From the NCBI RefSeq assembly GCF_021018895.1, contig NC_079386.1, forward strand, positions 8,971,835 to 9,035,834: a DNA stretch of 64,000 bases. The letters are read 5' to 3'. Position numbers and translations under genes: made by a program. How positions within the stretch are numbered: the stretch's first letter is position 1; each line of letters opens with the position of its first letter. Shown here piece by piece: positions 10,392 to 22,058 of the stretch. Source of the DNA: Seriola aureovittata (taxonomy: Eukaryota > Chordata > Actinopteri > Carangiformes > Carangidae). The notes under the pieces are model-generated. The model made no database searches. It saw only the letters and a program-made list of their open reading frames with translations, and was not told where the DNA came from.

Positions 10392-11580
10392 GTGAATTGA
10401 TGGGTGAGTGCTGACAAAGCTAGCTTAAATTCGAAGTCAGGTAGTGACAAAGTTCTTCAAGTGTAGGACAGGTAGGACACGGAGGGCCATCAATAACTGT
10501 CATCAAATCCCACAAAATAAACAACTGCATGGCATCAAGTGGTTCAGTCTATGAAAAACACTGTTTCATAATATACAGTGCAACTATCTGCATCTCGGCT
10601 TACGATTTGCTGCCCTCTGTAGTTTGCATCTCATTTATTCCTCCAAAGATGAGTCATGCAATATATGCTATAAATCCAACAATGCAATAAAAGGTGTGAT
10701 GGAAAAAGCCATCCAGAAGGTAAACATCCTCTCTGCTCGCTTCCTCCCTTTAGTCTTGGGAAATTTGGCCATTCTATCATCAGCCAACTGGTGCATTTAT
10801 GAGCTGCTAAAGTAATTGGCAGTAGCAGCAAGATCTCAGCTCAGGCAAAGGTAGCACATTCACCTCAACACAGCCTTAAGCTAAATGCTTCATTGAAATA
10901 ACAGAGAGGAGATGGAAGAGGAGGAGGAGGCGAGTGGAGCAAAAGAGAGTAGCAAGGTGCCTCATTCACTGGCTCAGGGGTTTATGGGATTGCTCCCAGC
11001 TGTCACTCTGTGTAGTGAATCCGCAGCACCGTAATATCTTAATTGTTTCAAATTAAATGCTCGTAAAATGGCAAAGGAAATGAGTTTTTCTCTCTGGCTA
11101 ATCCAAAGCAGCCCCTTGACTTACATCTGGGCCCGCTTTAAGTGAGAGGGGGTTTAAAAAGTGGAATGGCTCCCACATGAGATGGCTATGGATAGGCTGG
11201 TGTGGAATTAGTTTTTATAGGTTGTGAACTATGAGCCTATCAATGTGCAAATGTGAATCACGTGTCTCAGAGCATCTCTCCCTCTTTTTTATCACTTTTG
11301 TGTCTCCCTAGCATTTTCCCTGTGTCTACATCTTGATCTTTCCTTTCTTTTATTCCTCCTATACATGTGTGCACATTAGTTTATGTGTGTACTTATGTAT
11401 GTTGATGTGGAGGTTGTATGCACGCAGAGGCTTATAATAATAAACAGTCTAAATATCCTGTGGGGATTCACACATTTAGTCTTCCCCCATCTCCCTCCGG
11501 CACTTCTGAGACTCAGCTCATTCCACAGCACATTCAAATCACTCAACCAGCTAAAGCGATCTGAATGACATCAGCCTTGA
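10392..11580. other. Non-coding unique sequence
   Basis: No gene is recognised. About 10970-11165 is repeat-free, with TTAATTG and AATTAAAT homeodomain-type motifs. It could be a conserved non-coding element, but that is only an impression. Confidence 0.65.
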
Positions 11581-11585
11581 TGTCA

Positions 11586-11665
11586 AACACACACACACAC
11601 ACACACACATATACGCTCATGCATGCATGCACGCACATATATAATGCACACGCGCATGTTGGCAT
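11586..11665. repeat. (AC)12 microsatellite with alternating purine-pyrimidine tail
   Basis: A pure AC run at 11586-11608 continues into mixed ATGC/ACGC/ATAT alternation to about 11660. This is low-complexity DNA. Confidence 0.9.
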
Positions 11666-12473
11666 ACATGCAAACACAGACACATCTAAACCCCTTCCCA
11701 CCTCAGTCACCAAGAATAATCGCTGAACATACTGCTATGTAACAATAGCTCAAACTATACATGCAATTTACACACTAAACATACGCCTTCTGTGTGAACA
11801 CAGTACGACATGTTTCTCATGGCTTTTCTGAACACAATTCCCAGTCTGAATAGATATCAGAATTTCCCATTAGCCCCTGTTAACTTGACATCTTCCCTTC
11901 CATTCTTGTATAAATACAAGCTCAAAATGAAGCCCCTAACAGGCAAATCCAGCAGACAATTATGTGTCATTACGCCTGCAAAGTGGTTTTGTGGTGGGGG
12001 CCGTAGGTGGTGGTGACGGTAGGGGCAGTGAAGTCGATTATCGTAAAATGAAACACTAACTGAGAAGGCCTGACACCTCTCCACTTGGAACCAGAGAATG
12101 ATTGAAAAAAGAAAAGAGAGGAGAAAAAAAAAAACGAAGTGTCATTATGGCCTTGCAATGCAGGGAGTGGCTTTCACTCTACTCAGTGGATGGTGATACA
12201 AGAGTGCCGTGGTAAAAGTTAAACTGACAAGTGCTCGAAAAGTTTCTGACACTGCTGCCATCAATAGTGCCATCTGCTGTTAGTAACATCTAGAGGAGAG
12301 CAGTGTGTCTACATTTGACAGGAGTAACAGTGTGTTTGTGAACTCATCTGTCATGAAGGTCCAGAGAGTTTGTTATCCTCTTGACTTGCCATTATCATTA
12401 TTATTATTATATTTACTTAAGAAAAATCTTCATGAAAATGTATCAAATAGCTGAGGTTTAAAAGTTCATTATG
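11666..12473. other. Non-coding unique sequence
   Basis: No gene is recognised. A purine-rich stretch at 12105-12135 and a short ATT run near 12395-12411 are the only simple repeats. Confidence 0.7.
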
Positions 12474-12731
12474 ACAAAACAATCTCACCTCAAGCTCCAC
12501 TTAGCTTTCAGTCATATCACATGATCTTTATCAACAGATGGAGTTTTTTACTTACCTTCAAAATGAGGATGTTAAAATGATTTTAAAAAAAAAATAAAAA
12601 ATTTGGATCAATATTAAAAGAAAAGGAAATTTGAAGAGCTGTTATTCCACGGCACCTGGTGAAATCAATCTGCTGAAGACGATCAACAGTAGAACAGCTA
12701 TTAAATGGACTTTGAGGTGAGATTGTTTTGC
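12474..12731. repeat. Imperfect inverted repeat, possible palindromic MITE remnant
   Basis: Positions 12474-12499 and 12706-12731 are reverse complements over 26 bp with three mismatches; the shared core is CAATCTCACCTCAAG. Similarity appears to decay outward on both sides. The interior has no coding capacity. A miniature inverted-repeat element is the likely explanation, but no target-site duplication was identified. Confidence 0.5.
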
Positions 12732-12739
12732 CAATCTAA

Positions 12740-13310
12740 TCAGATAAATTCTAACACTAAGGGCCAAAGTAAGGAACGACCTGAGTACAACTTGTCCTAC
12801 AAGATTCCTCACTGCTATTTTCTTGATTAGTAGTTTCATTTATTGTACTATTATACTATAATATTTTTGTGCTAAAATACTTAAATGATTGTGTGTGTGA
12901 CAGCCATCTCTCGCAGTGACAAACCCACAGAGAATCAAACACCCAACTGCACAGGTCCTCCTCGATGTATCGATCACAGTGTAAACTTACAACTGTTTTG
13001 CTTGGTCAGCTAAGCTTGAAGAGAGAGAAAATAGAGAGAGAAAAAAAAAGGAATGAGGACCACTGTTGATCTTTCTTAATTAGAAATGCCTATCTTATCT
13101 TAGACAAAGTACATGATGATTGCATAATGTTTGTGTATACTGTAAGTATAAATGTTCATATCGTACTGCCCCTTCACTGAATCCATTTTTTTCGTTTTCT
13201 CTGCCGTACTCTACATTAAGGTCCATCTTCCACTTCTTATCATTTATTTTACATGCCTGTGTGCTGTGTTGTTTTTAACGTACTGCAGAGTGTTCTCCAT
13301 CCTTTCCTCT
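12740..13310. other. Non-coding unique sequence
   Basis: No gene is recognised. A short purine tract lies near 13020-13050. Confidence 0.7.
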
Positions 13311-13900
13311 GATGCTTCACATCCCAGCTCTCCCCTCTAATCTCTACACCTGGTTCTTTCATTTTCATCTCTTTCTACTCCTCCCCTACCCTCTCTTCCC
13401 TTCTCATTCTGTTTTTCAAGCGTCCTCTTTCCCTTTTCTCCCCCTTGTCATGTCTCTCATCACCTCCACTCCACTTTGGTTTTTTTTCACCTGCACACTG
13501 CACAACTTTTCCACCTCCTCTCTGCTCCCTCATGTGCTGTTGGATACTTTCCCACCTTTCCTCTCACATTTTCTGTTTTTCTCCGTGTCTCTCCCTTTTA
13601 CTATTGTTATTACCTTTTCTGTCCTGTCTGTCTGATTATCTTGTTATCACTGTTCTAGCAGCAAATTCCCTTGACCCAATCCCTTTTCCTTATCCTTACA
13701 TTTTCCCCTTCAACATCTTATTTCTGTCACTTTGACTTCTTTCTTTGCACCACTTAACCAGCCTATATTTTTCTTCTTTTTCGTCTCCTCTCCTTTAAAA
13801 TTAGTTGTTCCTATATTTTACACAGGAATATGGCTTATCACTGCCAGTCTCTCGGTCTGTCTCGCTCTCCCCTCTCCTCCTCTCTCTCTCTGCCATGTTT
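13311..13900 (+). repeat. Long imperfect polypyrimidine tract
   Basis: For nearly 600 bp the plus strand is dominated by C and T with few purines, without a fixed repeat unit. The long open frames here (up to 107 codons, rich in Ser, Leu, Phe and Pro) are what a T/C-rich strand produces by composition and are not genes. Confidence 0.75.
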
Positions 13901-14542
13901 GTGGCCTTTCGCTCTGTGCACATCTAATGGCTGGGGTGTAATCCACTGGCTAATCTGCTGACAGCCTGTGTGACAAGGCATTAGCTTTGTGTCACTGCCT
14001 ACCATGCTGCTTCTCAGCGTGTGTGTGTCAGAGAGAGAGTCAGAAAAAGAGAGAATAGAAAGAGTCTTTGAATGTTTGTGTGTCGATATGCATATGAAAT
14101 ATGTTTGCAAAACTCAGTGTATATTGTAGCATGTGTGACAGGGAGTAAGTAATGGCTTACATATGTTTGTAGCTCATTGTCAACTGGAAGCATAAAATTA
14201 GTACGGTAGCGCCTCACTTTTGCATGACCTTTCACCTTTCCATTTTTCCACTATGTACATCCGATGCTGCCTTTTTTTCCTCTATGAGTGATTGCAGTTT
14301 TAATAAGATGCCAGGTCAGAGTGCTAGTGGATGCAGCAAGAGGCAGACTGGGCAAGACAGTTCAAAATAGCCTTCTCAGGGTGTCTCACTGCTCCGTCAG
14401 GCATCCAGCCATGTCAAATAGGGCTCAGTTTGTAGCCAAATATTGGATTTTCTATTATTTCCACTATAATAGTTGCAACATAATTGTCTTTCTTTCAGCA
14501 GATGCCTTCGTTTCGTTTGGCACCGAAGACGGCTGCTCATAT
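13901..14542. other. Non-coding unique sequence
   Basis: No gene is recognised. TCTTTCTTTCAG at about 14489-14500 resembles an acceptor, but no donor follows in an identifiable open frame. Confidence 0.7.
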
Positions 14543-14835
14543 TAGGGCTGCAACTAATGATTACTTTCATTATTGATTAATCTTATGAGAATTTTTTCAA
14601 TTATCTGATCAATTGTTTAGTCTATACAATGTCAGAAAATGGTGAAAAACAGTTTAGAAACGTACGCTCAGTTTCTTGGATACTGCAGCGATGTCTAACA
14701 AAAATTCCAAACCAAAATATAGGGAATTTACATTGATATAAAACAGAGAGGCAGAAAATCATCACATTTAAAAAGCTGGAACCAGCAAATTCCTTTTTTG
14801 CTAATTACTTAAACAGTTAATTGATGATCAGAATC
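14543..14835 (+). mobile_element. Truncated hAT-like non-autonomous element
   Basis: The segment starts with TAGGGCTGCAACTAATGATT and carries a GATTAATC block, AATTGTTTAGTCTATA, ATGTCAGAAAATGGTGAAAA and TTTAAAAAGCTGGAA in the order of a very common teleost hAT-type MITE recalled from memory. The opposite terminus, which should mirror the GGGCTGCAAC end, is missing, so this is a one-ended remnant. It encodes nothing. Confidence 0.75.
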
Positions 14836-17800
14836 TTGTGCTTTTGCATGCAGGCATGATCATGTGTGGGCATGTAACGCCATGCATATCCTGTGGCTTT
14901 GCATAAGCTGCACAAAAGTCTGCTTCTTCATCTGAACTACCAGCAGAATTTACCTTGCACTTGCCTACATCCCTCTCTTTTTAGCCTCTATTCCATTCTT
15001 TAGTGGTCCCCTCCCCCGTCTCCACCTGAGTGAACCTGTTATCACAGCTGACCCCTCACTGGATCTGTCGACAGCCAAAGAGATTACACCAAAAACTGCA
15101 GAACACATTGGGCTCCCCGTTTGAAAAGGGGCGGGGGGGATTGCCTGATCCCCTGATGCTGATAAACTGGTCGAGGCTTTGGGGATTCAAGAAGGTCCCA
15201 TCGGGAATGGGGTGGTGTGAGTCGGGGAGGGGGTGCTATAGTCGACTTTAAGTCTACTTCTAATCACTGGGCTTTTCAGAGGGGATAAGGGAAAGGAGAA
15301 TGGGAGCTCGGTTTGGAATGGAATTAGGCCCTGATGGAGCTGGGGATAAGGTTGTTGGGCTTTGATTTGATCACAGTGTTTGCTTGAAAGCTTGTGACTA
15401 GCATGTTTGATCAAATCTACACTGTGCATGGAACATGCTATGGGTGAAATACAATGCTAATCATAATAAAAATAATTAAAAAAAATATATACTTTGGCTC
15501 CTAAAGGGGATTTTTCATTCACCTTCTACACCTCATGCTACAGATATAGAACGGCGTATACATTCATTGCCTTGCACACCTCTTCTTTCAGCCCATGTGA
15601 GCAACAGGCATACGTCAGGCATAGTATAACCTTGCTTTTCATAGCTGCTCATGCTTGATATTATATTAGTTGTATTGGCACAGTGCTACCGATGCCTTCT
15701 GCACTGAACATTTTCCAACTAATGAATCATAATCCCTGGGGAACTGTGATTCATTTCATTCATGCTAATTTATGGGTATTCCTTGATCCATCCCTACAAA
15801 CTCCCTTTTTTGACTGCTGCCACATGGGGGATACTTCTGCCATTCAAGTGAGAACACAGCACAATTATCATTGATTCATGCGCCATAAAAGCAGAGCAGA
15901 GTGAGACAGACTCTTATGAAACGCGGCTTGCCAAAATACTGTCAGAGACAGAGGTTTGATGGCTCACTCGTCCGTGGCCTCCGCATCATGTTGTCTTCAC
16001 CAGCTGTTCTTTGACAGAAAGGGATTCTTCCCGCAGTGTGCAAAGACACAGCTATCAACTTAAGAGGTTTGACAGCAACACACCATGGGGCCGTTTTTCT
16101 ACTGTATTTTAATAGGTATTACTGGTGGAGCATCTGCAGATGGCGTAAGACAGAACAACAGCAACAAATTATGAGGAAAGAAAATCTGTGGAACCCTGGT
16201 GGTCTCTTATAGCATAGTACTTCTTCACAATTTCCGATTGACATTGTAATGTTGTTGCACTGCTATATGTATGTTTGTAAAATACACCATAGATATTTTT
16301 TCAGCATTTTATGGTGGTTTTATGTCATAATATTGAGTGACTGCAGTGGAACAAAGACCTAGAAAATTGCACCAACTAGTGCAGTCCTGGGAAGCAGTGA
16401 AAAAAACTGCCTTTTATTGATCTGTCCTAATTACAGGAGTCAATAAAATTTATGGCTTTAAAGCTTGCCAGAAGCCACTTATATGGCATACTGAGTTGAG
16501 CAATCACTTCTAATGGCAAGTGATCAAATGATATACTGTTCTGCCAAACAAAAACAGTATGGAGCAAACATGAGTATAAAATGTAGTCTGGAGCCAAACA
16601 AGGCTGTCACAACAGAGGTGTTGTTGTTCTTTTACTCGACAACTGATAGCAATCCATGTAATAAACCACTACCTGTTATTCTGAGTGTGGCTTCCTAAAC
16701 ATCAACACAGTGCTATAAATATGAAAATAACTGCATCATTTTTAAGATCTTTTTTTTTTCTTTTTTTTATTTAACCTATTTTCCATTGTATACATGCTTT
16801 TCAGTTTTCAGTCTACTTTGACCATGGCAGCAAAAGGTGCAACGGAATTTCCCCATCGTTGTCATTGGGCAATTCGATTAATGCAGTCAAAACCACTGTG
16901 TGCCTATACAGACAGTAAAATTCAATGTACAATACAATGCATGCTGCTGGGCTTGTTGATGCTGATTGTGAGAGCAGGACCAAGCTCCCAACACTTAGTA
17001 GATCATCGTAATTAAAACATAAATTGGAGGTATTGAGCTGCATGCAGTCGCCAGCACAGGCTCGAGGGAAGCATTGATTCATGCATGCACTTGGAAACAA
17101 CTGCTCTGCTTTGCACAGAGTAAAATATAGAAGCCTTGTAAATAAAATCAATAGCGAACAAGCTGCCTTGGCTCTTCAAATAGTAGACAGTGAATTACAA
17201 TCGTGCAGCTAATGCTAGAGGCATGAGCACGTATAGCACATGGGAGAGACGGGAGAGATGCAAGCTTTACTATGAATGCGATTTGAAATACAGTACGTTT
17301 AAGGTTTGTGTCCATGAAGGAATACTGACTGATTGATTCTGATGACCCTTCAGTATGTAAAAGCATCAGAGGAAAGACCAGGATGCAGAATAAGTATGTC
17401 AGGTTCATCCTCAATCTGATGCTTCCATTTTTCTATGAGTTGGGCAGTTGCACAAAAATTTATTCTGCAGTTTTCAAGTTTAAAAAGTTAGCTTTGTCCT
17501 GTATTCAGTGTTAAAAATCAATCACACCTGCTGACAACTAACACAAAAGAGGAGAACCTGAACCACAATTTGTCTTATAATCACAAATTTGTGGAGAAGA
17601 CATGAAAAGGGGGAGTTTTTTTGACACCATGGTAACCCCTATGAAATTATTTTCGACTAAATACTGAATTTAAAATGTCCTTGTAACTGTCAAATTCTTC
17701 CACCAGAAACATGTTTTTTGTGAACAGAGCTAGGCAGCATGGAGCTTTATCTCAGTCAGCCATATTTGTTTTTTGAAAGCAGTCCTAATTTACCCCGAAT

Positions 17801-19110
17801 ACATAGAAAATTAGTCCTACTTAAGATAGTCGAGAACAAGAAAGCTTTGAGCAACCAGTGGACTTTGATGTGTATCTGAAGTCTGAATAAGCTATAGTCA
17901 AAAGTCTGTCCTCTGATGATTGGTAATGGAAAGGATATAGGTCTGGAGTAATAACAACACAATCCTGATGCAATCTTTATTACACAGCAGTTATGTTTAT
18001 ACTGAACAATAACAAATATTCTGCGGAAATGCAAGCCTGTAAAAGTACCTAGCTTGTGAAATTGCATTTTTTTTGAAAGGTTTGTACTGGAGAGAATAGT
18101 TTTTTTCTTTTCTGCTTTTTCCCCAGCTACCTTATCTTGGATAGAAGTGGCACACAGGGTCTGCTCAGGAGGTTACCTGAGGAATAATCCAATCAAGCAG
18201 AGTTGTAAAAATCTTGCTATTCTCTGACTTTAATCCAAGTTCAAAGTTCACACTGCAGTTTTTTTTTTTTTTGTAAAGCTAATATAGCGTGATGAAAGAA
18301 CAGAAACACAAGTGTGGCTATCTGCAGAGGTGCCATGTGCTGTGGCTGAAGGAGTATTCCCTAAAATGGCTCTGGGCTCGCACCTGAACCCTGTGCTCCA
18401 CATTTGTAAATTTACATCTTAAAATGAGTTGCAACAACACTGCACTAACTATATAAACTATAGTTAAGTGTGGGGTGAATTTTACTATGAGAAATATGAA
18501 TGATAGAGTGGCTGTGGACTTTAAATCACGCCTGCATAACCACTGATTTCTATTGGTTTTTTCATAGACTGATCATCATGCTGTGGGCAATGTCCATCAC
18601 TACTGCCAGCCTCTCATAGGGAAAAGAGAGGGGTCAGGAGTGACTGGAAAAAAAAGTTAAAGAGAGAGGAGAAAAGAGAATAGCAGTAACAGATGAGTGC
18701 AGGCATGAAGACAGCTATGGTGGGGGAAAGAGGCTACAGTGAAAAAGTGGGCTGTATGTATAGGGAAAATTGGAGAAAATTGGTGAGAGGCAGGCAGGGG
18801 GAGATAGAAAGGGTAGAGTGGCAGGAGAATGAGAGAGGGTAGAACAGAGGGAAATAAAGGAGGGAGTTGAAGGAGAGAGGGAAAACTGGAGAAAAGCAAA
18901 GGAAAGTGGTGGTGGAAGAGCTTTTCCTCCCAGCCGTCTACTGTATCCTCAAAGCGGCTTTCATCCGCCCTCACATAAACAGTCTAGATTGAGAAACCCC
19001 TCTGCAAACTCCACACACACTTACACACACAGACACACACTCATCATGCCAAAAAGCGTCCTTTGACAGTAATCACCAGTCTGCTTTTTGGCATCATACA
19101 AAACCCTTTT
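14836..19110. other. Non-coding unique sequence
   Basis: No gene is recognised over about 4.3 kb. Simple repeats are a T-rich run at 16748-16769, a T run at 18260-18272 and a purine-rich stretch (GAGA/GGAAA) at 18655-18910. The last gives open minus-strand frames of low-complexity Ser/Leu/Pro that I reject as genes. Confidence 0.7.
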
Positions 19111-19530
19111 CATGCCTCCACGCCGGCCAGAGGCATTATGTTCTTGGGTTGTCCGTCCCTCCCATTCTCGTGAACGTGGTGTCTCAGGAAAGCCTTGAGG
19201 GAATTTCTTCAAATTTTGCACAAACGTCCACTCGGACTCAACTACCGAGAATTTGGTGGTCAAACGTTAAAAGTCAAGGTCACTGTGACCTCGCAAAACA
19301 CATTTTTGCAGATAGCTAAAAATGTCTAATAGGATAAAATGATGAATTGATCCAACAGGTCAAACGTCAACTTCACTGAGACATCACCATGTTCTGCAAA
19401 AACACTTTTCTGGCCATTATTCACTGCTGTAACTCAAACAGAAGGGGAGATTGTGACCATATTTCACATTTGATCAGATAAAGAATTGGTGACTCTTATC
19501 TTAGGTGCCCACCTTGAAACTGTGGCGATT
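19111..19530. repeat. Teleost dispersed repeat (GTCACTGTGACCT family)
   Basis: Landmarks are CCGGCCAGAGGCATTATG near 19123, GGGTTGTCCGTCC near 19146, CTTGAGGGAATTTCTTCAAA near 19194, AAGTCAAGGTCACTGTGACC near 19271, TCTGGCCATTATTCA near 19408 and GGGGAGATTGTGACCATATT near 19444. This order matches an abundant unclassified percomorph repeat that I recognise from memory. No open reading frame or terminal repeat is evident. Confidence 0.75.
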
Positions 19531-19639
19531 GGGGTTGAAGACGTCTGTGAAGCATCCATGTTTTAGAATTTGTAGCATCTTTGCAGCAACGTCCATATTT
19601 GAAGCATTGTCTACTGTCATGGCAACAACTTTGTGTTCT

Positions 19640-19695
19640 ATCATAATCAGCTTTATTGGCCAAGCACGTGAACGCAAACAGGGAGTTTGACTCTG
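19640..19695. repeat. Short fragment resembling a fish dispersed repeat
   Basis: AGCTTTATTGGCCAAGCACG, followed by AGGGAGTTTGACTC, resembles the end of a common fish interspersed repeat (AGCTTTATTGGCCAAGTATG type), recalled from memory. It is only about 55 bp and could be a coincidence. Confidence 0.35.
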
Positions 19696-19699
19696 TTAT

Positions 19700-22020
19700 T
19701 TGTGTATCTGTCAATGTGGTAATTGTAAATTCCTTCAACGTCTTCACTCCATGTGTTACATAAGTGTGGGCAGACATGGATGTCTACTGCAACTTGACTG
19801 GTTGCATACAGAATAGTATCATATAGAGTAAAATAAAAGACTACTAGATACATTAAGTATGCACACGCACAGTAACGCCTGAGTAAAAATACACACTTAC
19901 ATTCACACAGCCTGACTAAATGCTAAGAGCAGAGAGGAGACAAAGGATTTAAAGCGGCTGACTAACAGAGTATGACATGTCCAAGGCCTATCACTAATTA
20001 TGCCCCCACTGCTACAAACTGTTCCCTTACTATGATCCACTGAAACAGCAGACAGGAGAAAAAGGCTGCAGAAGGTATTGCTGAAACCACCATGAAAGTG
20101 AAGTGTGTGTCAGTCATAAGTTAGGTGTCAGGATGGGGGGAATAGTGTTTATTAATAATCTGTCATAATTCTTCAGAGATTTTGATTGCATTAAAACAAC
20201 CTAAACCTTGAAAACTGGTGGCATTATTTTAGTTACATTACTTTTGTACATGCTCAGATTTGCAGACTGAATGTAGTGGATTTACAACATGCAGTTCATG
20301 TCCTGCTGGGAAGAAAAAATTCAACAGGCTTCACTGATGGAGATGAATAAACAGGACTAGGTAATCCATTACTTTCTGACAGGTATTTTCCAAACTCTAG
20401 TTCATGTTGCAAGAACAGTATGTCTCACAGACTCCAACATTTAATACAGAAAAAAAAGATGAAAATGATCACATTTTACTGATTATCTGGAACAGTTTGT
20501 ATGTTAATCAGCTAAAGGAAATAGATTTAATGTAAACATCTGTTAAGCCAGCAGCAGCTATTTAAAACTGCACTATGTAAACTGAATGGTTTGCAGGCCT
20601 ACAATATGTTCCCTTGTTTGGAGTGGAGACTGTGATTAGGTTCAGCCTGATGAGTTAAGTCTTTTCTGGACCCAGCACTTGCTTGCAGGTGATTCATAGT
20701 CATATTGTGTTTAACTGAGACTTTCACCACAGGCTACTAGGAACAGTCACTGTCTAAAAATGGTTGGATCACTGATCTATGTGTGGGAAATCAGTCTCTC
20801 TTCCAACTCAACTGTGTGATTTACGCTTGGTGAATTTCCATTTCTTTTTCAAACAGATCACATGCATGATTATTTGGCAGACAAGTCCCCTTTTTCACTT
20901 GTTACCATTAGCATCACTGGGTATAATTATCTTGCTATGATAGTGGTTTTATTCATGCACATGTACTATAGATCTCTCTGTACAGAAAAAAATAAAAATA
21001 AAAATCAGTGTCAAATCTGTGCCCATCTGACATGCCATGATGGTACTTGACCAATTTGACAAGATGTAGCATCTGGCTCGAATGACTAGGTAATGCATGA
21101 TTTTGCATATAATGTATTCAGTGGAAGCTCTCTGTTAATCTTGTGCTTTTGCACGGATGAATAACAGTTCCCTTGTTTCAAAGACAGACCAATTTTCAGA
21201 CATTTTCTCCAGAAAAATGCCCCCTTTTAATTGAATCAGTTCCAAAATACTTACTGATCAAGTCACAGTAAGTAATGCCTCATCCTCTTGTGATTGGCTC
21301 AGTTTCACTGACTAAAACCGTCATAAATTTACCAACAATTGACCAAATCTAGCCTCTGAATCTCAATCAGGTGAAAGAGAGCAAACGGATGGCATCTCAA
21401 TTAGGAAACATGGGGCACTCCTCTCTATTGTGTCCGCACTTTTCTGTTAGCGCTGCTAAGAGTGTTAATTTTTACCTCAAATGCATCCAGAATGCATCAA
21501 TTGGGACTTGTCAAGATGTTGAATATGTCCTCAGCCAATACACAACCATGGTTACAACACAAACACAAGCAGATCTGGTTCGTTTTGCAAACACATTGTA
21601 CACACAAACTCACTGAAAACACCCACATAGATTCTTGTTATTGAATGACCCACATGCCCACTTTTGTGGCACTCCTCTACTCTTCCCACAGTGCACTATT
21701 GCATGGGTAACAGAGATGATGGGCGAGGCTGAGATGTTGCGGCATGCCATTTATCTCTGTCAGACGTGGTTGAACACAAGTTCTTATTGGCTGGGCAGGA
21801 TTCGTGATTGCTAAAGCGGCACCCCAGTCCCTGAGACCATGCTAATTAAACAGTGGGGAGAAAAGAGCAAGAGACCTTCACACTCTACCCTCTGAGGTGC
21901 CGTTCTGCTGCAACCAGCATTAACCGGACAGAAATGGAAATCCAGCTTAAAATGCCATGACCCGTCTTTGTTGTTGAACACACAGTGATTGTTGCATCAG
22001 ATCTGATTGCAAAAGCTTAC
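19700..22020. other. Non-coding unique sequence
   Basis: No gene or repeat is recognised. Open frames in this stretch have no recognisable domain. Confidence 0.7.
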
Positions 22021-22058
22021 CTTTCAGCACTCAAGCAACCTTCCCAGCAGTTCAAGAG
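22021..22058 (-). CDS. Candidate 38-bp microexon (unconfirmed)
   Basis: On the minus strand a strong acceptor (TTCTTTTTTTTTGTCCTGCAG, with a nine-base T run) precedes 38 bp that end in AAAG|GTAAGC, a strong donor. Only one frame is open through the segment, reading LLNCWEGCLSAE plus a split codon; the other two stop. The peptide matches no family I know. The length is not a multiple of three, so skipping it would shift the frame. Good acceptor and donor pairs occur by chance in tens of kilobases, so this is a candidate only. It lies on the same strand as the better candidate at 53961-54008. Confidence 0.2.

Noticed and set aside
13312..13735. Overlapping frames up to 107 codons, rich in Phe, Leu, Ser and Pro
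   Set aside because: Expected from a long pyrimidine-rich strand; all plus-strand frames stay open for the same reason.
18657..18974. 105-codon minus-strand frame
   Set aside because: It lies on the complement of a GAGA/GGAAA purine tract and encodes composition-driven Leu/Pro/Ser.
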